NCBI GenBank assembly: GCA_002429115.1
Contig: DIYS01000265.1
Location: 1 to 33,870, forward strand
DNA: 33,870 nucleotides
Source: Saccharicrinis sp. UBA6048
GTDB lineage: Bacteria; Bacteroidota; Bacteroidia; Bacteroidales; Marinilabiliaceae
Direction: 5' to 3'
The notes under the pieces are model-generated. The model saw only the letters and a list, made by a program, of their open reading frames with translations. It had not been told where the DNA came from and made no database searches. The translations under genes and the position numbers were made by a program. Shown here one piece after another: positions 1 through 7,720 of the stretch (the first letter of the stretch is position 1; every line of letters begins with the position of its first letter).

Positions 1-780
1 GCTTTCAGCGGAATATGCACTTACACATTAAATAATGTACCTGTAGGCTTATCTGTCAGTTGGTCGCACTCCAGCCTACTAACAGCCGTTAGCAGTACCA
101 ACACTACTTACACCGTAAAAGCTATCGCTCCTTTCGTAAGAGGACAAGGCTGGGTAAAGGCTACTATTACTACGTCAGGTGGGGAAACGATTGAAAAGCA
201 GTATGATGTTTGGGTGGGTAAGCCTGGTACTCCAATAATTGATTGTGCTTACAGTGTTATAGCGAAAAACTCAATATTTCCAATTGAAGCTAGTTCAAAT
301 GGCGCTAGTAGCTATTATTGGCGCATAAGCGGAGCTCAAGTACATTCTGGGCAAGGGGAATCATTGATTTACGCAAAAACAGATGGTTCATGTCCAAATG
401 ACTTTTTCCTGCGTGTAAGCTCATCAAATGAGTGTGGTTCTAGTTCAACCGCATACCTTACATTACCTTTTGATTGCAGCGGAGGTGGAATGCCATTATC
501 GTTAACAATGTCGCCTAATCCCGCTTCAGAAACATTGAACCTTAACCTTACGGTTGATGAAGCAGACTCCAATTCATCAACAGCGAAAATGAACTCATAC
601 AATGAGTTGCCGGCATTATATGAAGTACAAATATGGAGTGAAAGAAAAGGTTTAGTAAAAAAGCAACAATTGAAAGGTAAGAAAAACCAGATTGATATTT
701 CCAGTCTGCAACCCGGCCTTTATTTTGTGCATATAGTGTATGAGGATACGGTGGTGAAGAAACAATTGATTGTGGAATAA
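1..780 (+). CDS. T9SS-exported surface/secreted protein, C-terminal part (5' end outside window)
   Basis: The frame is open from the first base of the window, so this is the 3' part (259 codons) of a larger gene. The visible N-terminal part is Ser/Thr-rich with aromatic residues and paired cysteines, like PKD/Ig-type beta-sandwich repeats of Bacteroidota surface proteins. The last 90 residues look like a type A Por secretion domain: MSPNPASETLNLNL, then a region ending IDISSLQPGLYFVHI and a basic KKQLIVE terminus. In known proteins this domain routes the substrate across the outer membrane through the type IX system and is removed or anchored. The passenger function cannot be read from this fragment. 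A Ser/Asn-rich insertion splits the sorting domain after its PNPA motif. A strong hairpin follows the stop codon. Confidence 0.85.
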   Translation, partial: AFSGICTYTLNNVPVGLSVSWSHSSLLTAVSSTNTTYTVKAIAPFVRGQGWVKATITTSGGETIEKQYDVWVGKPGTPIIDCAYSVIAKNSIFPIEASSNGASSYYWRISGAQVHSGQGESLIYAKTDGSCPNDFFLRVSSSNECGSSSTAYLTLPFDCSGGGMPLSLTMSPNPASETLNLNLTVDEADSNSSTAKMNSYNELPALYEVQIWSERKGLVKKQQLKGKKNQIDISSLQPGLYFVHIVYEDTVVKKQLIVE

Positions 781-822
781 AAGTGCATATAAGGCTATTG
801 GCTAATAGTCATTGACAACCTG

Positions 823-862
823 AACCTTTCCAAAGTTTTAATCTTTGGAAAGGTTTCTTTTT
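823..862 (+). terminator. Rho-independent terminator after the T9SS gene
   Basis: A perfect 13-bp stem (823-835 with 843-855), loop TTTTAAT, followed by a T-rich run TTCTTTTT. It lies between two convergent genes. Only the plus-strand reading has a proper T tract, so it serves the upstream plus-strand gene. Confidence 0.85.
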
Positions 863-882
863 GCGCAAGCTTACAAAGCTCG

Positions 883-1641
883 CTATATCAACCCCGATTT
901 TAATAAGTTCTCCAGGTCCTCTGGCGTATCAATTCCGTAGGCTTGTTCATCCGTTTCCTCAATACGGATCTGGTAACCATTTTCCAGCCAGCGCAGTTGC
1001 TCAAGTGATTCGACCGATTCAAGCGTTCCGGTTTTCAATTGAGTAATTTTCATCAGTATATCAGCTCGATAGCCATACAAGCCGATGTGGTTGTAAAACG
1101 TATGTTTGTTGACCCAGTTGTTTTCATCTTCACCTCTAAAATAGGGAATAGGCGAACGACTGAAATACAAAGCGTATTTATCTTTACTGATGACCACCTT
1201 AGGTTTGTTCGGGTTAAATAAATCTTCGGTTTTGCGAACAGGTTTAACCAATGTCGCCAACTCCGTATTGTGGTCGTTAAAGCAATTAGCAACCGATGCA
1301 ATTTGCTTCGGGCTGATAAATGGCTCATCTCCCTGGATGTTCACAACGGCATGAAAGGTCATATTTTCAATAGCCTCAATCTTTGTCAGAGCTTCGGCAC
1401 AGCGATCGGTACCACTTTGATGATCAACTGAGGTCATGACCACATTACCGCCATATTTAGTAACCGCCGCTTTGATTCTTTCGTCATCAGTGGCCACATA
1501 AACATATTTCAGTTCGCGACTAGCTTGCTCATAAACACGTTGAATCATTGGCTTGCCACCAATGTCAGCAAGAGGTTTTCCGGGGAATCGCGTTGATCCG
1601 TAACGCGCCGGAATTATTCCTAATATTGTTTTTTCTTCCAT
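883..1641 (-). CDS. kdsB: 3-deoxy-manno-octulosonate cytidylyltransferase (CMP-KDO synthetase)
   Basis: A cytosolic enzyme that activates KDO with CTP to CMP-KDO for lipid A-core assembly in the outer membrane. The N-terminus IIPARYGSTRFPGKPL is the hallmark nucleotide-binding loop of the KdsB family. Further family motifs are NIQGDEPFI (metal/CTP site), HIGLYGYR and the C-terminal GIDTPEDLE. I start it at the ATG at 1641, giving 252 aa, the usual family length. The frame stays open to 1716, but that extension is unlike the family, and a TAnnTTTG -7 box (1662-1669) falls inside it, so the longer start is unlikely. The gene appears to be monocistronic and converges on the T9SS gene. Confidence 0.95.
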   Translation of the reverse strand: MEEKTILGIIPARYGSTRFPGKPLADIGGKPMIQRVYEQASRELKYVYVATDDERIKAAVTKYGGNVVMTSVDHQSGTDRCAEALTKIEAIENMTFHAVVNIQGDEPFISPKQIASVANCFNDHNTELATLVKPVRKTEDLFNPNKPKVVISKDKYALYFSRSPIPYFRGEDENNWVNKHTFYNHIGLYGYRADILMKITQLKTGTLESVESLEQLRWLENGYQIRIEETDEQAYGIDTPEDLENLLKSGLI

Positions 1642-1661
1642 TTTGAGTATCTGATAGACAG

Positions 1662-1669
1662 CAAAAGTA
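1662..1669 (-). promoter_or_regulatory. Bacteroidota -7 box for kdsB
   Basis: TACTTTTG on the minus strand matches the TAnnTTTG consensus, about 20 bases before the ATG at 1641. No clear -33 TTG is at the expected distance. It helps decide the start codon. Confidence 0.5.
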
Positions 1670-1855
1670 AGGAGATTCTGGAAAGGCCGATAAGTTTTAA
1701 CAAAATTTGTCAACACCTGATCCTAACCTGGACAAGCCAGAAAAGTATCAAGTATTAAGTACAAAGTATCAAGACTATTTACAGCATGCTTAAATATTCT
1801 GCCAAAAAATACACGAATTTCAATTTTTAGATACTGAAATAAAGCTTGAGAATTG

Positions 1856-1863
1856 TAACTTTG
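1856..1863 (+). promoter_or_regulatory. Bacteroidota -7 box for the sigma54-activator/lptE operon
   Basis: TAACTTTG matches TAnnTTTG exactly and leaves a leader of roughly 50 nt before the ATG at 1923. A -33 element is not obvious. The 1717-1855 stretch upstream is AT-rich and holds no gene I can support. Confidence 0.5.
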
Positions 1864-1922
1864 TCAGGTTGAACTGCAATTTTTGCAGGAATTCTTCTTC
1901 CATCAAAAACTAAGATAAGAGA

Positions 1923-3173
1923 ATGGATTTACAGCAAATCAAACAACGATTTGGAATAATTGGAAACTCTTTCGGTCTTAACCGGGCTATTGATGTGGCC
2001 GTGCAGGTGGCTCCAACAGACTTATCGGTGCTGATAACCGGAGAAAGTGGAACGGGTAAAGAAGTGATGCCGCAAATTATTCATCAATCGAGTGCCCGTA
2101 AGCATGGCTCGTACATAGCGGTTAACTGTGGTGCAATTCCTGAAGGTACAATTGACTCCGAGTTATTTGGTCATGAAAAAGGGGCTTTTACAGGCGCTCT
2201 TTCTGATCGTAAAGGTTATTTTGAGGAAGCGAATGGAGGAACGATTTTTTTAGATGAGATTGGTGAACTGCCATTAAATACACAAGTGCGCTTATTACGA
2301 GTACTAGAAGCCGGTGAATTTATCAAAGTTGGCTCTTCGAAAGTGCTTAAAACGGATGTTCGTGTGGTGGCTGCAACCAATGTAAAAATGGAAGAAGCCA
2401 TAAAGGAAGGGAAGTTTAGAGAAGATTTATACTACCGCTTGAACAGTGTGCCTATTTCTATTCCTCCGTTGCGCGATCGATCCGACGATATCTATTTGCT
2501 GTTTCGCAAATTTGCCAATGATTTTGCAACACGTTACCGTATGCCGGCTATCCGGTTGTCTGATGATGCGAAGTCCTTGTTAATGCGTTACCGATGGCCG
2601 GGAAACATTCGACAGTTAAAGAATATTACCGAACAAATTTCTGTAATAGAACAACAGCGGGAGATTAATGGTGAAACAATAACTAAGTATTTACCATATC
2701 ATAGTGGCGATAATCTGCCGGCTATCATTGATTCAAAAGCTGCTGGCAAAGAAGAAGACTTCAGCAACGAGCGTGAAATTCTTTATAAGGTGTTGTTCGA
2801 TATGAAAAATGATATGAACGACCTGAAGAAGTTAGTACTTGACTTGATGGAAAATGGTGGGGTAAGTGATCATGGTGAACACGATCAGATTATTCAAAAG
2901 CTGTATCAAAGTGAAGATGGTGAATTTGTTGCTCCCGGGGGTAATGTGCAGCCCATGACTTATTCAACAACAGTGTCGGATGATCAGAATGCAAGCATCC
3001 AGGATACTGAAGAGTTTGTAGAGGAGTCCCTGTCTTTGGCAGACAAGGAAATAGAATTGATTCGGAAAGCTTTGGATAAGCATAATGGGAAACGCAAGCA
3101 GGCGGCTGTTGAGCTTGGTATCTCCGAACGAACATTGTATAGAAAAATAAAAGAATATCAGATAGAGCGATGA
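1923..3173 (+). CDS. Sigma54-interacting AAA+ transcriptional activator (Fis-type HTH, no sensor domain)
   Basis: A bacterial enhancer-binding protein that would use ATP hydrolysis to open sigma54-RNA polymerase promoters. The AAA+ domain begins almost at the N-terminus: Walker A GESGTGKE (residues 40-47), the sigma54-contacting GAFTGA loop (87-92) and Walker B FLDE (109-112). A low-complexity acidic linker (about 265-370) follows, then a Fis-type helix-turn-helix in the last 40 residues (RKQAAVELGISERTLYRKI). There is no receiver, PAS, GAF or other sensor domain ahead of the AAA+ core. Total length is 416 aa. The stop overlaps the lptE start by 4 bases (ATGA), so it is translationally coupled to an envelope-biogenesis gene. 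Its target promoters cannot be read from this window; I saw no convincing -24/-12 element here. Confidence 0.93.
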   Translation: MDLQQIKQRFGIIGNSFGLNRAIDVAVQVAPTDLSVLITGESGTGKEVMPQIIHQSSARKHGSYIAVNCGAIPEGTIDSELFGHEKGAFTGALSDRKGYFEEANGGTIFLDEIGELPLNTQVRLLRVLEAGEFIKVGSSKVLKTDVRVVAATNVKMEEAIKEGKFREDLYYRLNSVPISIPPLRDRSDDIYLLFRKFANDFATRYRMPAIRLSDDAKSLLMRYRWPGNIRQLKNITEQISVIEQQREINGETITKYLPYHSGDNLPAIIDSKAAGKEEDFSNEREILYKVLFDMKNDMNDLKKLVLDLMENGGVSDHGEHDQIIQKLYQSEDGEFVAPGGNVQPMTYSTTVSDDQNASIQDTEEFVEESLSLADKEIELIRKALDKHNGKRKQAAVELGISERTLYRKIKEYQIER

Positions 3174-3676
3174 GAAAAATAGTTATACTGACTGTGATGG
3201 TTACTGCTGCTGTACTAAGTGCATGTTCAATAAAAATGACCATGAGCGGTGCCTCAATTCCAGAAAATATCAACACTTTTTCAGTTCAATATTTCGATAA
3301 CCGTGCGCCATTAATCAATCCTTTGTTAAGTCAGAATCTGACAGAAGGTATGAAGGATCGTGTTTCAAATGAATCGCGACTAAATTTGGTTAATGGAACC
3401 GGAGATGTTGATTTCTCAGGTGCGATTACCGGTTATAGTGTGCGTCCAATGGCTATTCAGGCGGACGCGGTTTCTGCAGAAACACGTTTGTCGATGACTG
3501 TCAAAATTCGTTACAAGAATTATAAAGACCCTAAGTTAAACTGGGAAAGTAGTTTCTCCGCTTTTCGCGATTTTCCGTCAGATCAAAACATTAATTTAGT
3601 TGAAACTGAATTAACGAATGAGATGATTGAAGAGATTACGGAGAATGTTTTTAATAAAGCATTTGCTGACTGGTAG
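3170..3676 (+). CDS. lptE: LPS-assembly lipoprotein LptE (Bacteroidota type)
   Basis: A short lipoprotein (168 aa) expected to sit in the outer membrane with the LptD barrel and help insert LPS. The signal peptide ends in a lipobox LSAC, with Cys20 as the predicted lipidated residue. The mature part begins with a SIKMTMSGASIP segment and continues as an alpha/beta protein with a DFSGAITGYSV strand pair, as in Bacteroidota LptE family proteins. The start overlaps the upstream activator stop (ATGA). The gene position between that activator and secG matches the conserved order in Bacteroidia as I remember it. Confidence 0.85.
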   Translation: MRKIVILTVMVTAAVLSACSIKMTMSGASIPENINTFSVQYFDNRAPLINPLLSQNLTEGMKDRVSNESRLNLVNGTGDVDFSGAITGYSVRPMAIQADAVSAETRLSMTVKIRYKNYKDPKLNWESSFSAFRDFPSDQNINLVETELTNEMIEEITENVFNKAFADW

Positions 3677-3687
3677 ACGTTTGATAC

Positions 3688-4596
3688 ATGAAGAAAACGG
3701 AATTTTTTGACCTTGTTGCAGAACCATCGTTGCTAAACGATGTTAGCTTAAATTCGTTAAATGAAATTGTGGATGAATTTCCATGGTTTCAGTCGGCACG
3801 TATGTTACTGGTTAAAAACCTTCATGTCTTAGATCATGTTCGATTTAATGGTGAGTTAAAGCAAAGTGCAGCTTACATCGCTGATCGTAATCGTTTGTTT
3901 GAGCTGGTTCATAAGCCTGTAAATGTTCAGGAGCAAATAGAAGAGCAAGAATTACCTGCTGAACCAGTTGCCGAAAATGTTAAAGAGGAAAAGAAAGCAT
4001 CGGCCGTTGGTATTACAACTAAAGTCAGTTCGATTGTTGATTACTTCCAGACCGATGATGTTTTTGAAACAGCTGATGGCGGGCAGATTGACTTTTCGGT
4101 AGCACAGGATGATCAACCGAAGGAGACAGAAAGCTTGACGTCTATGGTGATGCCAAGTGCTGATTTTCTGGAATATGAATCAATCGAATTTGTTGGTTAT
4201 GAATTAAAAGAAGCTGTGCATACCGATGATCAACAGGATGAAAGTCATTCTTTCTCCGATTGGTTAACGATGTTACGACATGCACCTGCTCCTGAAGAGA
4301 AGCCTGTTAAGAAAAAATCGATGCAGATTATTGATAATTTTCTTAAAATAGAATCTCCCAAAATCGTTCCGTCAGCAGGTCAAAAGAAAGCAGATGCGGA
4401 TGCTGTTAAATCGGTAAATAACATTGAGACAGATAGTAATGATGACCTGATGTCGGAAACTCTGGCCTCTATATATATCAAGCAAAAGCACTATGAAAAG
4501 GCGATTGGTATATATGAAAATTTGCGTTTGAAATATCCCGAAAAAAATGCTTACTTTGCAAGTCGAATTAGTGATTTAGAAAAATTAACAAATTAA
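3688..4596 (+). CDS. Conserved TPR-like protein between lptE and secG
   Basis: A 302-aa cytosolic protein with no signal peptide. The N-terminal 75 residues form a compact helical region with a DEFPWFQSARMLLVKNL motif, typical of a Bacteroidota-specific family. The middle is acidic and low-complexity (Glu/Asp/Lys-rich). The C-terminal 45 residues form one TPR-like helical pair with ASIYIKQKHYEKAIGIYENL. A TPR unit usually mediates protein binding; the partner is unknown. It lies 11 bases after lptE and 15 before secG, so it is very likely cotranscribed, hinting at envelope or secretion, but this is inference from location only. Confidence 0.75.
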   Translation: MKKTEFFDLVAEPSLLNDVSLNSLNEIVDEFPWFQSARMLLVKNLHVLDHVRFNGELKQSAAYIADRNRLFELVHKPVNVQEQIEEQELPAEPVAENVKEEKKASAVGITTKVSSIVDYFQTDDVFETADGGQIDFSVAQDDQPKETESLTSMVMPSADFLEYESIEFVGYELKEAVHTDDQQDESHSFSDWLTMLRHAPAPEEKPVKKKSMQIIDNFLKIESPKIVPSAGQKKADADAVKSVNNIETDSNDDLMSETLASIYIKQKHYEKAIGIYENLRLKYPEKNAYFASRISDLEKLTN

Positions 4597-4611
4597 ATAA
4601 TAAAGCAAGAT

Positions 4612-4980
4612 ATGTATCAATTTGTTTCAATACTTGTGATCTTAGTAAGTATTCTTTTAATCCTTATTGTTTTGGTTCAGAACTCTAAGGGAGGTGGTTT
4701 GGCATCTAACTTTTCATCACAAAATCAGGTGATGGGCGTGCGCAAAACAACCGATTTTCTTGAAAAAGCAACCTGGACATTGGCAGGTGCCTTATTGGTG
4801 CTTTCGTTTGTAGCCGTAATGGTTTTGCCTAAATCTACAATGGGAGGTGCTGAAATTGATGAGAAATTGAATACTTTACCATCACAGCAACAAGAAGTAC
4901 AACCTTTCGCTTCTCCTGCGCAGGGTGACGATGCAGCTGCAACTGAAGAAACTTCTACTGAAGAAGCACCAGCAGAATAA
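4612..4980 (+). CDS. secG: Preprotein translocase subunit SecG
   Basis: A small inner-membrane subunit of the SecYEG channel that assists SecA-driven export. Two hydrophobic helices (about residues 3-23 and 53-74) flank the family signature QNSKGGGLASNFSS, with FLEKATW leading into helix 2. The 122-aa length includes an acidic, Ala/Glu/Gln-rich C-terminal tail (about residues 88-122), an extension often seen in Bacteroidota SecG. It is the last gene of the lptE cluster and is followed by a strong terminator. Confidence 0.93.
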   Translation: MYQFVSILVILVSILLILIVLVQNSKGGGLASNFSSQNQVMGVRKTTDFLEKATWTLAGALLVLSFVAVMVLPKSTMGGAEIDEKLNTLPSQQQEVQPFASPAQGDDAAATEETSTEEAPAE

Positions 4981-5000
4981 GCAACGTGATTGAAGATATT

Positions 5001-5032
5001 AAAGAGGAAATCCATTTGGGTTTCCTCTTTTT
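5001..5032 (+). terminator. Rho-independent terminator after secG
   Basis: AAAGAGGAAA (5001-5010) pairs perfectly with TTTCCTCTTT (5021-5030). The stem extends by three more pairs (TCC with GGG, one of them a T-G wobble), leaving a 4-nt loop ATTT, and a T run follows. It ends the activator-lptE-TPR-secG unit. Confidence 0.88.
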
Positions 5033-5054
5033 AGTTGATATCTATTAACCGTAT

Positions 5055-5144
5055 TACCACGAAGGCACGAAGAAATTTAAGACGAACTTTGTGTTCATCA
5101 TGTCTTTGGTATCATCAGCGAAAATCTGCGTTATCAGCGGGAAC
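5055..5144. repeat. Decayed dispersed intergenic repeat (CCACGAAGGCACGAAG type)
   Basis: ACCACGAAGGCACGAAG near 5056-5072 has a decayed inverted partner around 5088-5110 (TTTGTGTTCATCATGTCTTT). It is followed by the ATCAGCG / ATCTGCG / ATCAGCG alternation at 5114-5139. This pattern resembles noncoding repeats I remember in many Bacteroidota intergenic regions. A related, separately decayed copy is at 31356-31408. No gene is present between secG and groES. Confidence 0.5.
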
Positions 5145-5247
5145 TTTTACCAACCTGCAATTTTGACTTTTGTGTCACATCTTACTTGGCAGTATTCTGC
5201 AAAAAAGTCAGTGTATGTATCGAAAATATGTCATAAATTGCTTTGGC

Positions 5248-5255
5248 ATACTTTG
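5248..5255 (+). promoter_or_regulatory. Possible -7 element for groES-groEL
   Basis: ATACTTTG ends in TTTG, but its upstream TA is offset by one base from TAnnTTTG, so it is a weak match. It lies about 52 bases before the groES ATG. No CIRCE inverted repeat (TTAGCACTC/GAGTGCTAA) is visible upstream, so HrcA control at this site is not supported. Confidence 0.3.
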
Positions 5256-5307
5256 TGAGAAACAAGCAACCATTATTAATAAGTTTATACATTAAAAATT
5301 TAAAAAT

Positions 5308-5586
5308 ATGTCAGAATTAAAAGGAAGAATCTTAGCCGGTAAGATTTTGGTTAAGCCTCAGGCAGCTGAAACAACAACAGCAAGCGGAATTATTATTCCT
5401 GATTCAGCCAAAGAAAAGCCATTGCAAGGTACAGTCGTTTTAGTGGGTGATGCTAAAAAGGACGAAGCTATGGAAGTAAAAGTGGGCGACGTTGTATTGT
5501 ACGGAAAATATGGCGGTACTGAATTAAATGTTGAAGGCGAAGATTACCTGTTAATCTCTCAGTCTGATGTTCTTTACATCCTGTAA
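5308..5586 (+). CDS. groES: Co-chaperonin GroES
   Basis: A 92-aa subunit of the heptameric lid that caps the GroEL folding chamber in the cytosol. It shows the family pattern: GRILAGKILVKPQAAETTTASGI (start of the mobile loop), IIPDSAKEKPLQGTVV, a KVGDVVLYGKYGGTEL core and the terminal DVLYIL. The length is normal. It stands 34 bases ahead of groEL as a two-gene operon. Confidence 0.97.
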   Translation: MSELKGRILAGKILVKPQAAETTTASGIIIPDSAKEKPLQGTVVLVGDAKKDEAMEVKVGDVVLYGKYGGTELNVEGEDYLLISQSDVLYIL

Positions 5587-5620
5587 TTATTAATCCTGAT
5601 TATTTAAAAATAGACATAAA

Positions 5621-7267
5621 ATGGCTAAAGAAATAAAATTCAATATTGAAGCGCGTGACCTGTTAAAAGAAGGTGTTGACGCGTTGGCTGATGCAGTAAA
5701 AGTGACCTTAGGACCAAAAGGTCGTAACGTAGTTATCGATCGTAAGTTTGGTGCGCCTTCAATCACTAAAGATGGTGTATCTGTTGCAAAAGAAGTTGAG
5801 TTATCAGATCCTTATGCAAACATGGGTGCGCAAATGGTAAAAGAAGTAGCTTCTAAAACTGGTGACGATGCTGGTGATGGAACAACTACTGCTACTGTGC
5901 TCGCTCAGTCAATTATCAATGTTGGTTTGAAAAACGTAACAGCTGGTGCTAACCCAATGGAATTGAAAAAGGGTATTGACAAGGCTGTTGCTGCTGTTGT
6001 AGCAAACATCAAGGCACAAGCACAGGTAGTAGGCGAGCACAGTGAAAAAATTGAGCAGGTGGCTACGATCTCAGCTAACAACGACAACGAAATCGGTAAG
6101 TTGATTGCTGAAGCTATGGAGCGCGTAAGCAAAGAAGGTGTAATCACTGTTGAAGAAGCTAAAGGTACTGAAACAACTGTTGAAGTTGTAGAAGGTATGC
6201 AGTTCGACCGTGGATACATTTCTCCATATTTCGTAACTAACACTGACAAGATGGAAGCTGATCTTGAGAATCCTTTCATCTTAATCCACGACAAGAAGAT
6301 TTCTACAATGAAAGATCTTCTTCCAATTCTTGAGCAGACTGCACAGTCAGGTCGTCCATTGATGATTATTGCTGAGGATGTGGATGGAGAAGCTTTGGCT
6401 ACATTAGTGGTTAACCGTCTACGTGGTTCATTAAAAGTAGCTGCAGTTAAAGCACCTGGTTTTGGTGATCGTCGTAAGGAAATGTTGCAAGACCTTGCAA
6501 TCTTGACTGGTGGTACTGTTATCTCAGAAGAAACAGGTTTGACTCTTGAAGCTGCTACAATTGAAATGCTTGGTCAGGCTGAGAAAATTACTATCGATAA
6601 AGAAAACACGACTGTTGTAAATGGTGCTGGTGCCAAAGAAGCTATTGATGCTCGTGCTAACCAGATCAAAGCTCAGATTGCTAATACAACATCTGACTAC
6701 GACCGTGAGAAATTACAAGAGCGTTTAGCTAAGATTGCTGGTGGTGTTGCTGTACTTTATGTAGGTGCTGCATCGGAAGTTGAGATGAAAGAGAAGAAAG
6801 ACCGTGTGGATGATGCCTTAAGCGCAACTCGTGCTGCTGTTGAAGAAGGTATCGTTGCTGGTGGTGGTGTTACTTACATTCGTTCTGTTGATGCTTTGGC
6901 TAACATTAAAGGTGAGACTGAAGATGAGCAGACTGGTATCGAAATTATCAAGCGTGCCATTGAAGAGCCATTGCGTCAGATTGTATTCAACGCTGGTAAA
7001 GAAGGTGCTGTAGTGGTACAGAAAGTAGCTGAAGGCGAAGGTGACTTCGGATACAATGCTCGTTTCGATCGTTACGAAAACCTATTGGAAAGCGGTGTAA
7101 TCGATCCTGCTAAAGTAACTCGTATCGCTCTTGAGAACGCTGCTTCAATCGCAGGTATGTTCTTAACAACTGAGTGTGTATTGGTTGAAGAAAAAGAAGA
7201 GGGGCCAGCTATGCCTCCAATGGGTGGTGCTCCGGGAATGGGTGGCGGCATGCCAGGTATGATGTAA
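5621..7267 (+). CDS. groEL: Chaperonin GroEL (Hsp60)
   Basis: A 548-aa ATP-driven chaperonin forming two stacked heptameric rings. The equatorial ATP-site motif GDGTTTATVLAQ is near residue 86, TLGPKGRNVVID near residue 28 and the apical AVKAPGFGDRRKEML near residue 275. The ending is the usual flexible Gly/Met-rich tail (GGAPGMGGGMPGMM). It is a single full-length copy. The sequence is rich in GCT, GGT and CGT codons, as expected of a highly expressed gene. Long open frames on the other strand here are codon-bias shadows. Confidence 0.98.
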   Translation: MAKEIKFNIEARDLLKEGVDALADAVKVTLGPKGRNVVIDRKFGAPSITKDGVSVAKEVELSDPYANMGAQMVKEVASKTGDDAGDGTTTATVLAQSIINVGLKNVTAGANPMELKKGIDKAVAAVVANIKAQAQVVGEHSEKIEQVATISANNDNEIGKLIAEAMERVSKEGVITVEEAKGTETTVEVVEGMQFDRGYISPYFVTNTDKMEADLENPFILIHDKKISTMKDLLPILEQTAQSGRPLMIIAEDVDGEALATLVVNRLRGSLKVAAVKAPGFGDRRKEMLQDLAILTGGTVISEETGLTLEAATIEMLGQAEKITIDKENTTVVNGAGAKEAIDARANQIKAQIANTTSDYDREKLQERLAKIAGGVAVLYVGAASEVEMKEKKDRVDDALSATRAAVEEGIVAGGGVTYIRSVDALANIKGETEDEQTGIEIIKRAIEEPLRQIVFNAGKEGAVVVQKVAEGEGDFGYNARFDRYENLLESGVIDPAKVTRIALENAASIAGMFLTTECVLVEEKEEGPAMPPMGGAPGMGGGMPGMM

Positions 7268-7288
7268 GAAAAATACATTTATAATTTC

Positions 7289-7321
7289 AAAAGCCGATTC
7301 GTTTTGCGAGTCGGCTTTTTT
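7289..7321 (+). terminator. Rho-independent terminator after groEL
   Basis: A 13-bp stem with one G-T pair (7289-7301 with 7307-7319), loop TTTTG, core AAGCCGA/TCGGCTT, ending in a T run. It closes the groES-groEL operon. Confidence 0.88.
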
Positions 7322-7543
7322 CATGAGCACCAATCCACTAATCGCATAATGTGCTAAGTTGGTTATTTATTCAAAAGAATAGAACTAATACCAATGTGAT
7401 ATTGGTATAAGTCCCCATGCACCATTGCGCAATATTCAATTATCTAACGGATGAGTAGTTCATGCTTATCATGTAGAAATGTTTTTGTAAGATGGAAGTG
7501 TTAAAGCTGCAAATCAAGCCCCAAAGTGGGCGATATATATTAG

Positions 7544-7572
7544 CATAGGGCGAAGTGTAACGCAGCCCTATG
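7544..7572. repeat. Dispersed-repeat-like hairpin CATAGGGC...GCCCTATG
   Basis: Perfect 8-bp arms (7544-7551 and 7565-7572) enclose 13 nt that include AAGTGTAACGCA. The same 12-mer recurs at 18055-18066 in another intergenic region, within a similar GCGA context. This suggests two decayed members of one small repeat family. A low-complexity coincidence is possible but less likely for a 12-mer shared by two noncoding sites. Confidence 0.45.
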
Positions 7573-7682
7573 TAATTGTCAAGATAATTAACCCTGGAAA
7601 TGTTTTAAATGATCGCTATAAATTAAAAAAACAAGACTGTCGGGCAAGATTTATTATTCTTATATTTATTGAACCAAAATCG

Positions 7683-7700
7683 AATTCAATCAATTGAATT
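7683..7700. promoter_or_regulatory. Palindrome ahead of the DUF4922-antiporter unit, possible operator
   Basis: AATTCAAT and ATTGAATT are perfect 8-bp arms separated by CA, 20 bases before the ATG at 7721. The symmetry and position suit a dimeric repressor site or a leader hairpin. No regulator is encoded next to it, so the role is only inferred. Confidence 0.35.
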
Positions 7701-7720
7701 AAGCCTTAAACAATAGCATT

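Larger units (their letters stand above)
7322..7720. other. Gene-free stretch between groEL and the DUF4922-like gene, with inverted repeats
   Basis: No coding frame is convincing here. Visible structures are an 8-bp hairpin ATACCAAT/ATTGGTAT (7388-7408), a repeat-like stem CATAGGGC/GCCCTATG (7544-7572) preceded by a short GCCC/GGGC hairpin around 7518-7531, and a near-perfect AT-rich palindrome at 7683-7700. The last may be regulatory. The rest is AT-rich and featureless by eye. Confidence 0.6.

Noticed and set aside
883..1716. KdsB starting at 1716 (277 aa)
   Set aside because: The extra 25 residues are unlike the family, and the TAnnTTTG box lies inside them; the ATG at 1641 gives the usual length.
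5160..5307. CIRCE element (HrcA site) before groES
   Set aside because: No TTAGCACTC/GAGTGCTAA inverted repeat or near match was found.
5905..6294. Long minus-strand frame inside groEL
   Set aside because: It is a shadow of the strongly biased GCT/GGT codons of groEL; no family motif and no promoter.
6831..7013. Small plus-strand frame inside groEL
   Set aside because: Out of frame with groEL, low-complexity Leu/Val-rich translation, no support as a gene.
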